Below are positions 18,656-30,109 of a DNA stretch of 64,000 nucleotides, one piece after another. Under the pieces are notes generated by a model. The model saw nothing but the letters and a program-made list of their open reading frames with translations. It did no database searches and had not been told where the DNA came from. The stretch is from contig CAJNDS010002835.1 in NCBI GenBank assembly GCA_905221605.1, positions 186,001 through 250,000 on the forward strand, given 5' to 3'. Origin of the DNA: Symbiodinium natans (Eukaryota > Sar > Dinophyceae > Suessiales > Symbiodiniaceae). Position 1 is the stretch's first letter. Each line of letters begins with the position of its first letter. Position numbers and translations under genes: made by a program.

Positions 18656-21600
18656 GCTGGGTGCAGCTGGCTTTCCTGGCCCTCTTAGCCTTGCTGAGCG
18701 ACCTGGTGTTTCAGCCTGAGAGCGATTGCACTTGTGCACAACAAGCACAGCACAACAAAGGGGGGCGCCCTGAAAGAGTCACTCTTCCTGAAAGAACTGA
18801 CTTTCACTGAATTTCTCACAGGTTTTTTTCATTTCGTAGCGTGAGAGGTGCTTTAGCGTCGCTGCCACGCCTGGCACCCGGGACCCTCGACATCCTTCGC
18901 CCCCCCAGCGCCCAATTGAGTCCCGGAGGCCAGCGACCTGGACAAAGGTGTTCGGCCAGGCACAGACGCTCTGCAACTCGAATTGGCCCTCAGACAAGCT
19001 AATGCCAAGCGGCAGCGCTGTTGCAGGATCCTGCCACCCTGATCGATATCTTCCTGTTCACAAATGTCTTCGCTTGCTTCATTGAGCCCTTTGTCCACGA
19101 CCCGGTGCTTAGATTGGCTTAGATGCAGGGATGGAAAACTCGATGAAACACCAGTAAGCAAACACCACAGAGCTCGGGCATTCCTGAGATCATTCGCACT
19201 TTCGGGCTTCGCATCCCCATTGTGGCAGCAGCTGTGCAGGGATCCTCAGATCGTGCCCTGTGTCACTTTAAAGCAGCGGGAGTTCCCGGATGCCCTGGTG
19301 CAAGTTGATCAATTCGACAGGTCACCAGCTCCACGCCTCTTAAACAGCAACGCTGCAACGCCCAAAGAGAAGTACGCCCAGACTCTGCACCAACCCCCCT
19401 AAACCTGTAAACAGTCCAAGACCAAGTCTCCCTCTCTCCGTCTCTCTCTTTCTCTCTCTTTGTCTTATTTCTCTCTCGAGAGAAAGGGAGCTTTTCAACG
19501 TACCCCAAAAGGCACTTCGCTCCCGGAAACTCCAGGGCATCGGTCTACTCGCCAAACCCAACAACGCACGCCTGCGGGTGGCCCGTTCCAATGGGGGAGG
19601 GTTAGGTGCGCAGAAAGAAAGAAATCAATAGAAAGAGAGAAGGTTGGAAGACAGAAAGAGAGAGAGAACTGAGAACGTTTGGTCAGGCTCATGGCAGTGG
19701 GCTGCTGGCTTCGATCGGGCCTTCCCTTCTCGGGAGATGAGCTGCCAGGCTCCTGGGAAAAAGATTCTACAAGGGGGCGGGGAAGGGGAGCCCGGGCCTG
19801 TTACAGGTTCTATATAGGAGTCGCATACGTCGCATACGTCGCATACCATATTAGGATCCGATGTATTCCTACGCTTTATGTGTTGGCATAAGAGGCAGTT
19901 GCAATCTCACCAGCCTTTGGAGACCCTGAAAATTCTGGTTGTGTTTCAACCGCTCGCGGGGCGGCCTCCCCCCACCCCCACCCCTGCTCTTACGAGCTCA
20001 TACAAACTTTGCTTCTTAGCCATTACATGTAGAGAATGCGTGTCGAAAGTGCTGACAGTTACAGGGCCCCCGAGGCAGAAGAAACGAACGAAGCCAAAAC
20101 CACAATTCACAGGGACGGAAAAGCTCCACCCTTTCCAAACCATCATACGAGCAGTGTGATTTGAACTGGGCGTGTGGACAGTGTTTTAGCCAGACATGTT
20201 TGCAGCAGCCCAAAAAACACAATGCAGCAACTGTTAATGTGCAGGTTCTGATTGTGAACAATCACAAATGTTCTCATTTGCAGCCTTTGGAGCTTCTGAT
20301 CTCCAAAAATGCTATGATGTCCAGCATATTGGTCTGGCATCTTTAGTTGCATAAGCTACAGCCTTTGAAGATCGTGAACAATCAGAAATGCTGTATAGTT
20401 GAGAGCATTGGAGTTGTGACCAGTCAGACATGCAATGATATGCAGCACCTGGCGCTCAAGCAGAAATGCTGAGAAATCTACTGTAACCTACCGACTTCGG
20501 ATGGGAGTGCTGGAAGTTAAGGCTTCTGGAACAGTGGAACAGCTGGCAATGCCGTAGTAAACAGCAGCTGAACAGCATTTGGAGCCCTGGAACACGCGGA
20601 AATGTTGTATTTGTCAAAAAGAAGCCAGAATCTGCATTTCAAAGCATTTTGAAACCACGAGAGGGAGGGCCAACGGTAGTAAGGAAAACAAGCCAGTGCC
20701 AACCTTAGGACACACACACACACACACCTCCGCCGGGTACACGCCCCTCCCCCCCCCCCCCTAGGAAACACGTGCGCCCACAGGCAGCCAATCTTTAGGG
20801 GGGCCTGGGCCACCCATTCCATGCATGCGTTTCCCTCCTGGATTTTTCCCCCTTTTCATGCAGGATACGGGACAGTCGTAGCTGGGACCATGCTCGTGGC
20901 AGTCCGGGCCTTACCCTTGTCATCCTTTTCCGATCCTTTTCCGACCCTTGCATTCAGACTAGTCATTTGCGCAGGTGGCACAGCCATTTTTCCAGTGCAC
21001 GCCGCCATTGCTGTCGGCAACCTGGTTCGCGCCTGACGAGCCTTGCCCTGCAAGTTTTCTGCAGCCCGCCCTGCGGACAACCGCGTGCAATTGTCAACGC
21101 TTGCGCGCGCCGCCTCGGCAGCCGGCCAACGCGGGGTGTAGCGTGCACCCTGCAGACGCAGGAACCAAAGTCATATGTGAGGCTTGGTGCCAGGGGCCTG
21201 GGATCGTTGCAGGGGAGTCAAGGGCTTTTGGAGGAGCGGTCCCAAAGTCAGGCCCTAAAGCACCCACGGCCCAATGCAGCTCCCAAAGAGGGGGCCGACG
21301 TTGGGGGTGGGGGGGCCTGCACCGTCTGCTCCCACACACCTACAAAAATACCCCAAGAAAAGGCCAAATAAAGGGCTCCCAGGTAAAGGGCTCAAGCTAT
21401 TTGAGGAAGAGATTAGAGGTAAGGAAACCCGAAACCCTCAACTTTGACTTATGCCCGCAACGCCACGCCCCGACGTATGCGCCGTCCGCCGCACAGGGCT
21501 GCCAGACAAAGGGTTCACTTATTCTGCAGCCCGAAACACCCATGGCCGCGCATCAACAAAGCCGTGGTCCTTGTCGACGAAGTAGGGTGCGCGGGTGGGG

Positions 21601-24425
21601 AGGGGTGCGGCCCGAGGCGTCGGCGGATTCTACAGCATATATCCATTGTCACGCTACTCCTCCCATCACACGAACGAGTTGCACGCCTAACCTATCGATG
21701 CAGCGGACGCTCATCCCAGCAGTTACACGCTCAGCTCAGGAGCGAGCGATGTCCACGGCTGTGGCCATCAACTTCAACCAGGCTCTTCGTGGACTGCTCT
21801 CTCGGTCTTCGCAGTCTCGGGACTGTCCTTGAGGTGGGCATCGCTGCTGCTTTCATCGCGGGCGGCGCAATGGGTGGGTCGGAAGCGGGACTGAAGGCAC
21901 CGATTTGAGGATTTCCGTAGATGCTAGGTCCTCTTGAGCCTGCCACCAGCGTACGCCGTAGACTTACTTCGTGGCCATCACCTTACTCTCAACCGTGGTT
22001 GCGGCGGCATCCCTGTCCCAAGCTCGGTGCAGGGACCTATGTTAGAGTCATAGAGCTGTGCGGTCCTCTGCCGACCTTTTCCTGACTTCCGAGGATCTTC
22101 TTCCAGGAGCGACCGCCCACGCCACCGCGTGGGGCTCGGGCTCCATGAGTTGACCCAGTTCACGCTTGGGCCCTCCGATAACAAGCGCCCCTGGCCCAAC
22201 AGCGGGTTGCGCGGGCATGGGCGGGGCGGTAATCCGAGGCCTGAAGGGCCAAAAGCTTGCCAGGACACATGCGAAGCCTGAGAGATCTCAAGTTTTTGGG
22301 TTCACTCTCTGGATTGTTTTGGTTTTGGGAGCCTACAGAATCTCAGAAGCAAGAAAGAAGGAAGACAAGTAATTTTGCAGTACATGGTGCGGGCCACATG
22401 GGCCACCGGCGAAACGTAGAACTCCGGAACAAAACTGCGGCGGAAGCCACACTAAACCACGATGCAAATTTCCATGAACAAATCTGAGGTCAGCATCGGA
22501 GTTGGAAAAATTGCTCGCAGAGAAGTCAGAGAAATCGGGTGCCCTGAAGGCTGAGGCGGGGCATCTCACTGGGTGACGTGTCTGGCGCTTCTGACAGAAC
22601 CACGTGTGCCAGGTCGAGGGGAGCAAAGAGGCGAGCAAGGCGAAACCCGAGGACAGCTTCCCGAAGGAGGCCCTTTTGCCCCCCCCCCCCCCTGCCCCGA
22701 AATTCCCGAAGATCCCAAACTCCTGGAGTCTTTTTGGATTCCTCTTGTGCCGTCAGGCTTGGCGGCTGATCACTACCCCGGGCTTCCTACCTCCCCTGGC
22801 TGCCTTCGTCACTTCCATTGCTGTCACCAATGTTGTTGGCGCATTCATGGACCTGGTGCGCCCTGGGGTTCGTACAACAAGTACAACAACTCATGCAGCA
22901 CTGCTCTTGCTGCCGATTGCCAGAAGCTGCAGCGCGCGGGCTTCACCGACGCGATGGAGGTGGACATGGCGGGCGCAGGCTTCGAGGTAGCCATCGTGTC
23001 TGCACCCCAGAATCCCAGAACACCGCGGCGCAGAACACCGACTTCATTGCCAGCAATTTACCGCGTTGCCTGCATGATTTCCTCTCTGCAGGATTGGAGG
23101 CATCATTCTTGGCGGCCTCGTGGACAGAAACAAAGAGTACAAGGTGTCTGATGCCAACTTGGCAGCCAAGTTCGCAGAGCCAATTTGCTTGCATACGCCC
23201 TGAAAAGACCACCCCAACATGACTTAATCCGACTTGTCGCATATTCCGAATGCATTCTTTCCATTTGCACTCCCTGTTCCTGCTGACAGTCCGTGACCAT
23301 GTGGTGCATCGCTGCGACGCTCGTGGGCGTGTTGCTGCCCCTCTCGGCGAGAGTTGTTCTTTTGTTCCAGACTTTTACGCCTGTTGCGAAGTGAAAAGCC
23401 TGTCAGGATAAGCTTCGAGAAAATATGCTACTTTAAAAGAAGCTTCCCAAGAGAATGTAAAATGCAAGAATCCTCTGAGCCAGGCTTGGCATTGAGTCGC
23501 TGCCAAGGTTCGCATTGCCTTGCCCATGTCTCACCCCTCTGACTCGACAGTGTGTGCACAGTGTGCACACCATCTGACACTATCTCTCTGGACATGGACT
23601 CTTGCTTGTCGTTCAGGAGCGCTGCGCTCGTCGCCCTGCTAGCCATCGGCTCCTTTGCCGGCCCGGCCGGGTCCGCGAGGGCGAAGCGGGGCAAGAGTCC
23701 AGAGATGAGGGTCAAAGATGTTGGGAGACTTTAGATGTCTCTATGCCAGCTTCAAGTCTGGAATTCGGGATATGTAAGGTCCAGCCCATCAATGCGGAGC
23801 TCGCTGTGGAGGCAACGATTTTCAGAACCATTGAGTCTTTGAGTCGGGTCTTGTCTTCTGTTAGCAGCTGCGGATTCCCACTGCAGGTCACGTACCCCTG
23901 CGATGAGAACGCCATTGAAGCTGCACGGTTCCCAGCAGAGGTCTCCTGGTTTCAGATCGCTGCAAATGCCTCGCACGCTTGCCGCTGAGGTACAGCAGCT
24001 CTGCGGCAATTTGGCCCCAAGCTCAGAGGTCGCGAAGCTTGGGAATATCTGGGAATGTGAATGGCCCGAAGAAAGGTCTCTGCTCTGCTGGTGCCCGTTT
24101 GCGAGTGGGCTGCGGAGCTAAAGTTTTCTCTTCCAGGCGCCGGCTCTCAACCACACGACAAATCACTACACAGTGAATAAAGTGGTGGCAAGAAGCTGCC
24201 ACACATGCCCTACAGAGCGGTCGCAAAAATCATTCCCATCGCTCCCCGCAGAATTCATGGCTTTTTGCTCGGTTTTGCTACTGTTGCCTTCTCTTCGTTG
24301 CCGGGGCAGGCTCGGACGGGTACCTCAGAGGCGACACGCTGCTGCTGTTGGGCATCCTGGTTGTGGCCTGCACCTCAAGCATACCTCAAGCCACAAAAGA
24401 AACAAACCCCCTCATCGTCTGTTGA
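18656..24425 (+). CDS. FLVCR-like major facilitator superfamily transporter (multi-exon)
   Basis: Hydrophobic exons in order match the FLVCR1/2 branch of the MFS, whose animal members move heme, choline or ethanolamine across membranes. Recognised pieces: RWVQLAFLALLALLSDLVF (18,656), LIDIFLFTNVFACFIEPFV (about 19,041), MAVGCWLRSGLPF (19,691), VAQPFFQCTPPLLSATWF (about 20,974), ERAMSTAVAINFNQ (21,740), VGIAAAFIAGGAMGG (about 21,836), PGFLPPLAAFVTSIAVTN (22,779), GGIILGGLVDRNKEYK (23,096), TMWCIAATLVGVLLPLS (23,297), PINAELAVE (23,785), VTYPCDENAIE (23,889), VQQLCGNLA (23,991), LLVPVCEWAAELKF (24,088) and RGDTLLLLGILVVAC (24,327). The last exon ends at TGA 24423. Several exons end at GC (for example GAG|GCAACG at 23,811). 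The 5' start is not fixed. Substrate cannot be told from sequence. No stop or frameshift breaks the exons I checked. Confidence 0.85.
20160..20660. repeat. diverged tandem repeats in a transporter intron
   Basis: Copies of a loose 60-80-bp unit containing CAGCCTTTGGAGCTTCTGA, GTGAACAATCA(C/G)AAATG and AATGCTG recur from 20,175 to about 20,640. The block resembles the 2.1-2.5 kb repeats in style but not closely in sequence. Confidence 0.5.
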
Positions 24426-25676
24426 TGCCTTTTTGGGCTGTTTCGGTCTGCAAAACCCCGTGCGGCAAAGCAGCTTAGACTGCTCAAGCCCTATGCACGA
24501 CCATGTAAATCGTCTGGAGGCAGACAACAGGTCGCTTGTTTCAGAATGCTCACGGACATCTCATTGGGATCTCACGGGATTGAGGGGGAAGGATCTAAAA
24601 GATCGGTGGGAGCTGGAGCCTGCCGTGTTATGCAGCCACGGATCTTATGCCATTAGGATGCTCTGTTCTGTCGCGACGCCTCGGCCGGCCAATTGAGGCA
24701 ACATGCTGGAGGAAGCTTCAGGTGTGGGCTCGGACATGTTCAATGTGAAGGGATGAGCCTCTGAAGGCACCCCTCATTATCAACAACCCTTGGAGTACCC
24801 TAGGGAACTGCCTAGGGATCGGGACGAAGGGGGTCTCAAGCCGAAGGCTAGCAGCAGTGGCAGTCGCAGCGGATTGCGCTGACCACTCTTCAAGGAGAAT
24901 CTTGCTTACAAATTCCAAAGCACCAAGACGCCAGGAGGAGCCGAAACCCAAGCCAACAACCCTGAACCAATAAGACCTGAATCCCCACGCCCATTTATAT
25001 CTGCATATATATATATAAATGTATGTATATATACAAAAAATATACTAAAAAACACATCCACAAAACCTTCACAATCCACTGTAGGAGTAGAGCTCCATAG
25101 TCCTAATTTCTAGCAATCTAAGGTAGACCCTCGAGTTATACTGCGAAATATGTAGTCCTGCGCCAGCAAACTAACCTCAACATGCATGTAGTTCCAACAT
25201 GCTTTGTAACTCCAAAACCTCTTACTACTTACCCTATCGACGTATGCCAACAACCTTCTGAAAGCCTTCTCTCGGAATACATGGTCTGTAAAAATCACGC
25301 AAATCGGACAAAAGATGGCTGCCCATTTTACTTTCTCGCCAATATAAAAGCACGCGTCTGACTGTGTGCACAACAAGCTCATCGTTTCCCCACCTCAGAT
25401 TGCGGGATGCATTTTCGAAATGTTTGTCTGATGTCCGGCCGAAGTGTTATCAGCAATCTTACATCAAACAGACACACATCGTTTATGTTATGTTAGGATA
25501 ACGCTGCCGATTTAGCGTCTAGAAACTTCATAGTCGCTGCATTTAAGACCCAAACGCACATCGCTTTGCGACACCTTATGACAACGTCAAATTTCAGTCA
25601 CTGAGGAGCGGCCCGAACCTTTGGGCATCCCTGAGGGAGGTCGAGCTCGATCCGGGCCAATATGTCAAAGACCGAA

Positions 25677-25722
25677 GATCCAAGATTTCGCAGAAGCTTC
25701 TTTGGAGCAATCTTGGATCCGT
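25677..25722. repeat. GATCCAAGATT hairpin
   Basis: GATCCAAGATT is followed after about 24 bases by AATCTTGGATC. The same arms occur in the block at 2.84-3.08 kb. Confidence 0.7.
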
Positions 25723-28237
25723 GGCCCAGGCCAGGCCCAAGACCACAAGAAAAGGGCCGAACGTAGGGTTCCCACAGCCGCCTTTTTCTGTTTAAATTTG
25801 GGTGCCCCCGACGCTTGCTGGGAGTCCTCAGGCCAGGGGGCCTCGGCGGATAAAGGCTTCAGTTCCTCTCGAGTTGATCTCGGGTCTGCAGATTTGAGGG
25901 CTTTCTTGAAAACAGCTCAGCATGGCACAGCATCCTTCAACTTAAGGTGGGCGTCTACTTTTCTTCCTTCTCGGCACCTCTGCGGCGTACCGAAGTGGAT
26001 CAGGTGCGCGGTGGTGCCATGTACATTCGCCTTCCAAATATCTTCCGGTGCCATCGCTGATGTTCATGGGGCGATGAACCGCAGGGCAATTGCATCACAG
26101 GGGATGAATCCGACGTTGAGCCCTCAGCCAAACAAGGGCACGACAGAAGAAGAAGGCCTCAGAGACTCAGCCGTGGAAATCCTCGAAGTGTCTGAAGTGT
26201 CTGAAGTGCGAGGTATTGCTCCCGCGAGCAGGGTCCAAGTGAGCAGCGGCTCAGACCGGCTCCGGAGCTGCACTACGCCGCCGGAGCACAAAGGAGTGTT
26301 TAAACTGGATCTCCTAGAATTTGGTCGCAAGTCCGTGTCTCAGCTTCGCTGAGATGGTCCTTTGCGGATCCCATTGTTGCGGCTCTATTGTAGCGACTAG
26401 CGCTCTCGGCGCAGCCAGTGCACTTCCAGTTACCTCTCAGTATAATTTAAAGTAGCCTCTCTGACTTAGCTCGTAAACCTCTGTTCAGAGGCCCCTCATG
26501 GTCTCGTGTAAGTCAATGCGTAAGTCAAGGTAGTTGAACAGTTTGGTCGTCGCATGCGCTCGCTGCCAAAGGAAGTCTGAGGCGCACCCTGCGCCCCGCT
26601 TGGCAGCTCCCTCCTCGCCATTCCGTTTTCTAGTTTCCACACATGAGGCACCCTTTGTGTGCACCGAAACTAGCAAGACGGTGTCCCACAAGATCGGGCA
26701 TCAAATGAGGACAAAGGCTGTCGCTGTCAGTGCCTTTGCTTGCCAATCCTGAAAATGTGCTTAGTCTTCACTCGGTAGGAAGCGCTCCAGAAGTTTGGCA
26801 GTTTGGCCGTTACCACCGGTGCTTCACGAACATCAAAACAAACTTTCTGAGGCGGGCAGGGATCGCGGGCACAAGCTTAATCCATGTATCTTCAAGCGGA
26901 GGAGCCGCTCGTGTGGAACACACAAACCCCGAAGACATGTGAGAGTTTAATTGCACATCACAAGAAGAAAACGACAAAAGGAGCGCGCTTTCACACAGGG
27001 CGATGGCAGCGCGCCATGTCTCAGCATTTTCCAGGAGGCCGAGCTGTCTCGGCAGTTGCTGCAATGGAATGTGTGACTAGAAAAAAGCGCCAGTGACAGT
27101 GGCAAAAAGGACACGGATGAAGAGTGAACAGGGCTACTTCTGTGCATCCGACTTGCACGAACCTTTGTTACTGTAGATTGCAGGCAAGAGGCTCCCTCAG
27201 TGCAATATTCTAAAGTATTCTGGCATGGGGTGAAAGTATCCCAAACACGCCAAAACCGTGGCCTGTGCCGTTGAGATCCACGGAGCCTACCTTAAGCCTG
27301 CTTCTGTGGCCAGCTGCAATGTCACAAGGCTGAGACATGAGAGCAGGGGTCATGAGGGGGCTGTCGCATGGCAAACCTCCTGATGGGCAACAATGGCGCA
27401 TCCTGCCTTGAACGTTTCCAGGAACCAACGTAACACGGTGCCACAAGTTCAAGTTGTCCACCTGCTGGCAAGACTGCATGCTACGCGTGAAGCACAAAGC
27501 GAAGTCCGAAGTCCCAAGGCCCACAGTACTCGCAGGATCTTGCAGGATCTAGCATCTTCCTCCAGCAGCCACATGGCTCAATTGCTTTCGTGTAGTACGG
27601 TGTAGTTGGACCGCCAGGGCCGCTAGGGGCTCCATGGCCGAGCTCGGCGCCAAGCTGAAACGACATGCCAACATGCACTGAGACCCCACTGAGACGTTTT
27701 CCCTTGAAGTAAAGCCGGCGATCTCTCGAGAGCACTCGGAGTCTCTCTTCTCTTCAGGTCTGCAAAACTGACATTCCTGGACCGTGGAAGGGCACAGAGC
27801 CGGGCACCCATGCCACCCAAAGGGGGCACTTTCAAGGAATGCGTCAAAAGGATGAGAAAGGAGAAAAGGTCGGCGGAGAAGTTGTTTGGCCCTCCAGGGT
27901 TCTCCCGAATTCAGGTCTACATTTCTCGCATTTTCTCTCCGACTTTTCCATGTTTTCTGAGGTCGGAGTGCCTTCGACCCTTCGCCTTTTGCGAGGGGCC
28001 TCTCACCCGAAGACTCTTGGCACGTAGTGCTGGCAAAGGTTCCTATGTGCTGGTCAGCTGACTGTGCCGAAAGTCAGTTGAAGCTCCCAGGACGTAGGGA
28101 ACCTCTCGCCGGAGCACGGGCGCCTCTCCGCGTGGCTTGTCTTCCCGTTAAAAGGTGAAACGGAAGGATTTGGCACCTAGAGGTCGCCAGGTGCCGGGAG
28201 GTTAGGTTCAGAACGGACAAGAAATCAATTGGAACAT

Positions 28238-28279
<42 letters not shown>
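28238..28279. repeat. (CA)n microsatellite
   Basis: About 20 CA units, with no coding role seen. Confidence 0.95.
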
Positions 28280-28282
<3 letters not shown>

Positions 28283-28732
28283 AGTCTTGGAAGAATCTCG
28301 CAAGGTGCGGCACTGGGTTGGAGGATTGGAAGCGCTGGGGCCCGTATGCCCGGAGCCTCTGTCACACTTTTCCCTCCCCACAATTTTGTTTATGTTCATG
28401 TGACATGTGCTATTGTAGTGAGACGCTGCCTCGACCCGAGACCTGAAGGGGCTTCTCTCCGGAATCCAATGAAGCCCCCTTCACCTTGGATTGTAGGCAA
28501 ACTGCTGCTCACAAACCCTGCCGGTCCTGCTTCATAAGTGGGAAAAGATGAAGCATGTTGAGCCGAAACATCGCCATGGCCAGAGCCAACTCTTTCGGTC
28601 GCTTAGCAGTTCAGTCTAGAAAATCTCAGGTACGGGCCTCTCTAGTAAAAGATTGTGCAAGACTGGAAGAGGTTTTTGGTGGTGCCTTTTGAATCCTTTT
28701 CAATTTTGCGCTGTCTTGTTGTTCTGTCCTTA

Positions 28733-29395
28733 GGTGAGCGAGCGGCACTGGGGTACGTGCCGACCGGGCCCCAGAATCTCCAAAACGCGCACGGGGCATC
28801 AAGCACCATCCGATCTACGTGAGAGACATTCTGAAATCCGCTTCTCCGCTTCTCCGCTTGAACGTAACTTCTTCTCACACGCCAGCCTGTTCATGGCTAT
28901 TCTACATACCGATCGACTTGTATTAACTATCGTGCAACGAATGAAAATGCTAGACAATTAGGTACCTTTCTCGCGACTTCGGCCCAGGTGAAGACTACGC
29001 CGGCCATGGAAACTCCTGGATCTACTTGCCCTTCGAGGTGCAAAACTCTTGCGCAGTTCGTGAAAGGCGCGAGATCTGGCCTCAACAGACGGCCCGAGAG
29101 GCGGCGCACTATGTGGCATATCGCTGGGGCGAGGCGCACCCTTATGCCCTGCGTAAGCGAGCATGCTCCTTGCGCGCGCGAGAGCGTGCGTGCACGTGCG
29201 TGTGCGCGCGTGCGCGCCCCGGTTCCGTGTACCACGTAGGACGGCCTGGCTGGCTGGTGCGACCGGTCCATGCACCTTTGCCTGGGCTTGGCTTTGTGGA
29301 ATGGCAAGGCGAGGTGTCAGCGAGCTGCCCGCCATTCTCGTTGCTTTGCTGTTGGAAGTCTCTACGTGCAGGATGCCATTCTCAAGGACCGGACA
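28733..29395 (+). CDS. GH63-family glucosidase-like gene, 5' exon block
   Basis: These are the first recognised exons of a long glycoside hydrolase family 63-like enzyme, in the branch that includes yeast YMR196W and bacterial 'glucosidase' proteins of about 900-1,100 aa. Motifs in order: VSERHWGTC (28,733), EDYAGHGNSWIYLPFE (about 28,988), AREAAHYVAYRWGE (about 29,090-29,133), CLGLALWNGK (29,279-29,308) and DAILKD (29,371-29,388). They correspond to the family pattern SERxWGTVREDYxxxGxAWxYFPHDxARSRAYRWGE...LALWNGxD..LKER. The first two exons join in frame as ...GTC-REDY if the intron begins GA and ends AG; later exons end before GC. An earlier exon near 28,650 (DWKR) is possible; the start codon was not found. 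The next residues of the protein (RLYGLSN) are encoded only at 34,234, beyond a complete unrelated gene. Confidence 0.8.
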
Positions 29396-30109
29396 ACATG
29401 GAGCTTGTTTGCTTTATATGGTCCTTGGAAATGTGTATCGGATGCATCTCGCTGCCTTTCGGGTTGCAGCGCGCGGTGTTGCACGCACTCATACACCTCA
29501 ACAAGCTTAAGCCCATGACCTCTATGTTGAATCCTATATAGGTTTCGCATGTAGCTGCAGAAAAATCCCAGAAGAGACGGGGCTCGTGCGGTTCTCAGAT
29601 CACAAGCTGGGCGCGCCATGGCATTTGACTGGACAGTCCTGTGGAATCAAGTTCTGGCGCTTGCCATGAACTTGCAGTTGCTTGACTGGATTCGGCACAT
29701 AGTGCATCTCTCGAGAGAGAGAGAGAGAGCGCGTAAAGTGTGTACAGTGTGTCTCAACGCCATACCCGTGCAAGTGAGGATCTGGTTTGTCCGCCAGGCG
29801 AGCAGCTTGAAAGCTTCAGGTTTTCTTCAGCCGGGAATGGCCATCAGATTCTTGTCTGTGGTAGGTGCTACGCAGACCCGCTCCACCGCTCTTCACAACA
29901 AGCGAAGAACAGGCAAAGTTGCAAACCGAGAAGGAGGATATTCTTGGAAAACTCGTAATCCAATGTGAAGACACGCGAGGAGTTGTGTTGACTCTCTGCG
30001 ACTGCGAATACCTCAGAAAGTTCAGGACTGTTGCCTGTGTCTCGAGATCCTGGGGCCTGGAGGCGCGATGCTGACATTTGGTTCGCTGTTTGTTTGCCGT
30101 CGACTGCAG

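Larger units (their letters stand above)
24426..28640. other. 4.2 kb with no supported gene
   Basis: The stretch holds an AT-rich microsatellite (about 24,998-25,050), a hairpin related to the 2.8-3.1 kb palindromes (25,677-25,722) and a CA repeat (28,238-28,279). A 243-codon open frame at 25,621-26,352 has no recognisable domain and uneven composition, so I do not call it. The 5' exons of the GH63-like gene probably lie in the last kilobase, since the first motif I recognise (at 28,733) is already internal to the protein family. Confidence 0.5.

Noticed and set aside
25621-26352. 243-codon open frame
   Set aside because: No recognisable motif, changing composition along its length, and no splice or neighbour support; length alone is not convincing in GC-rich DNA.
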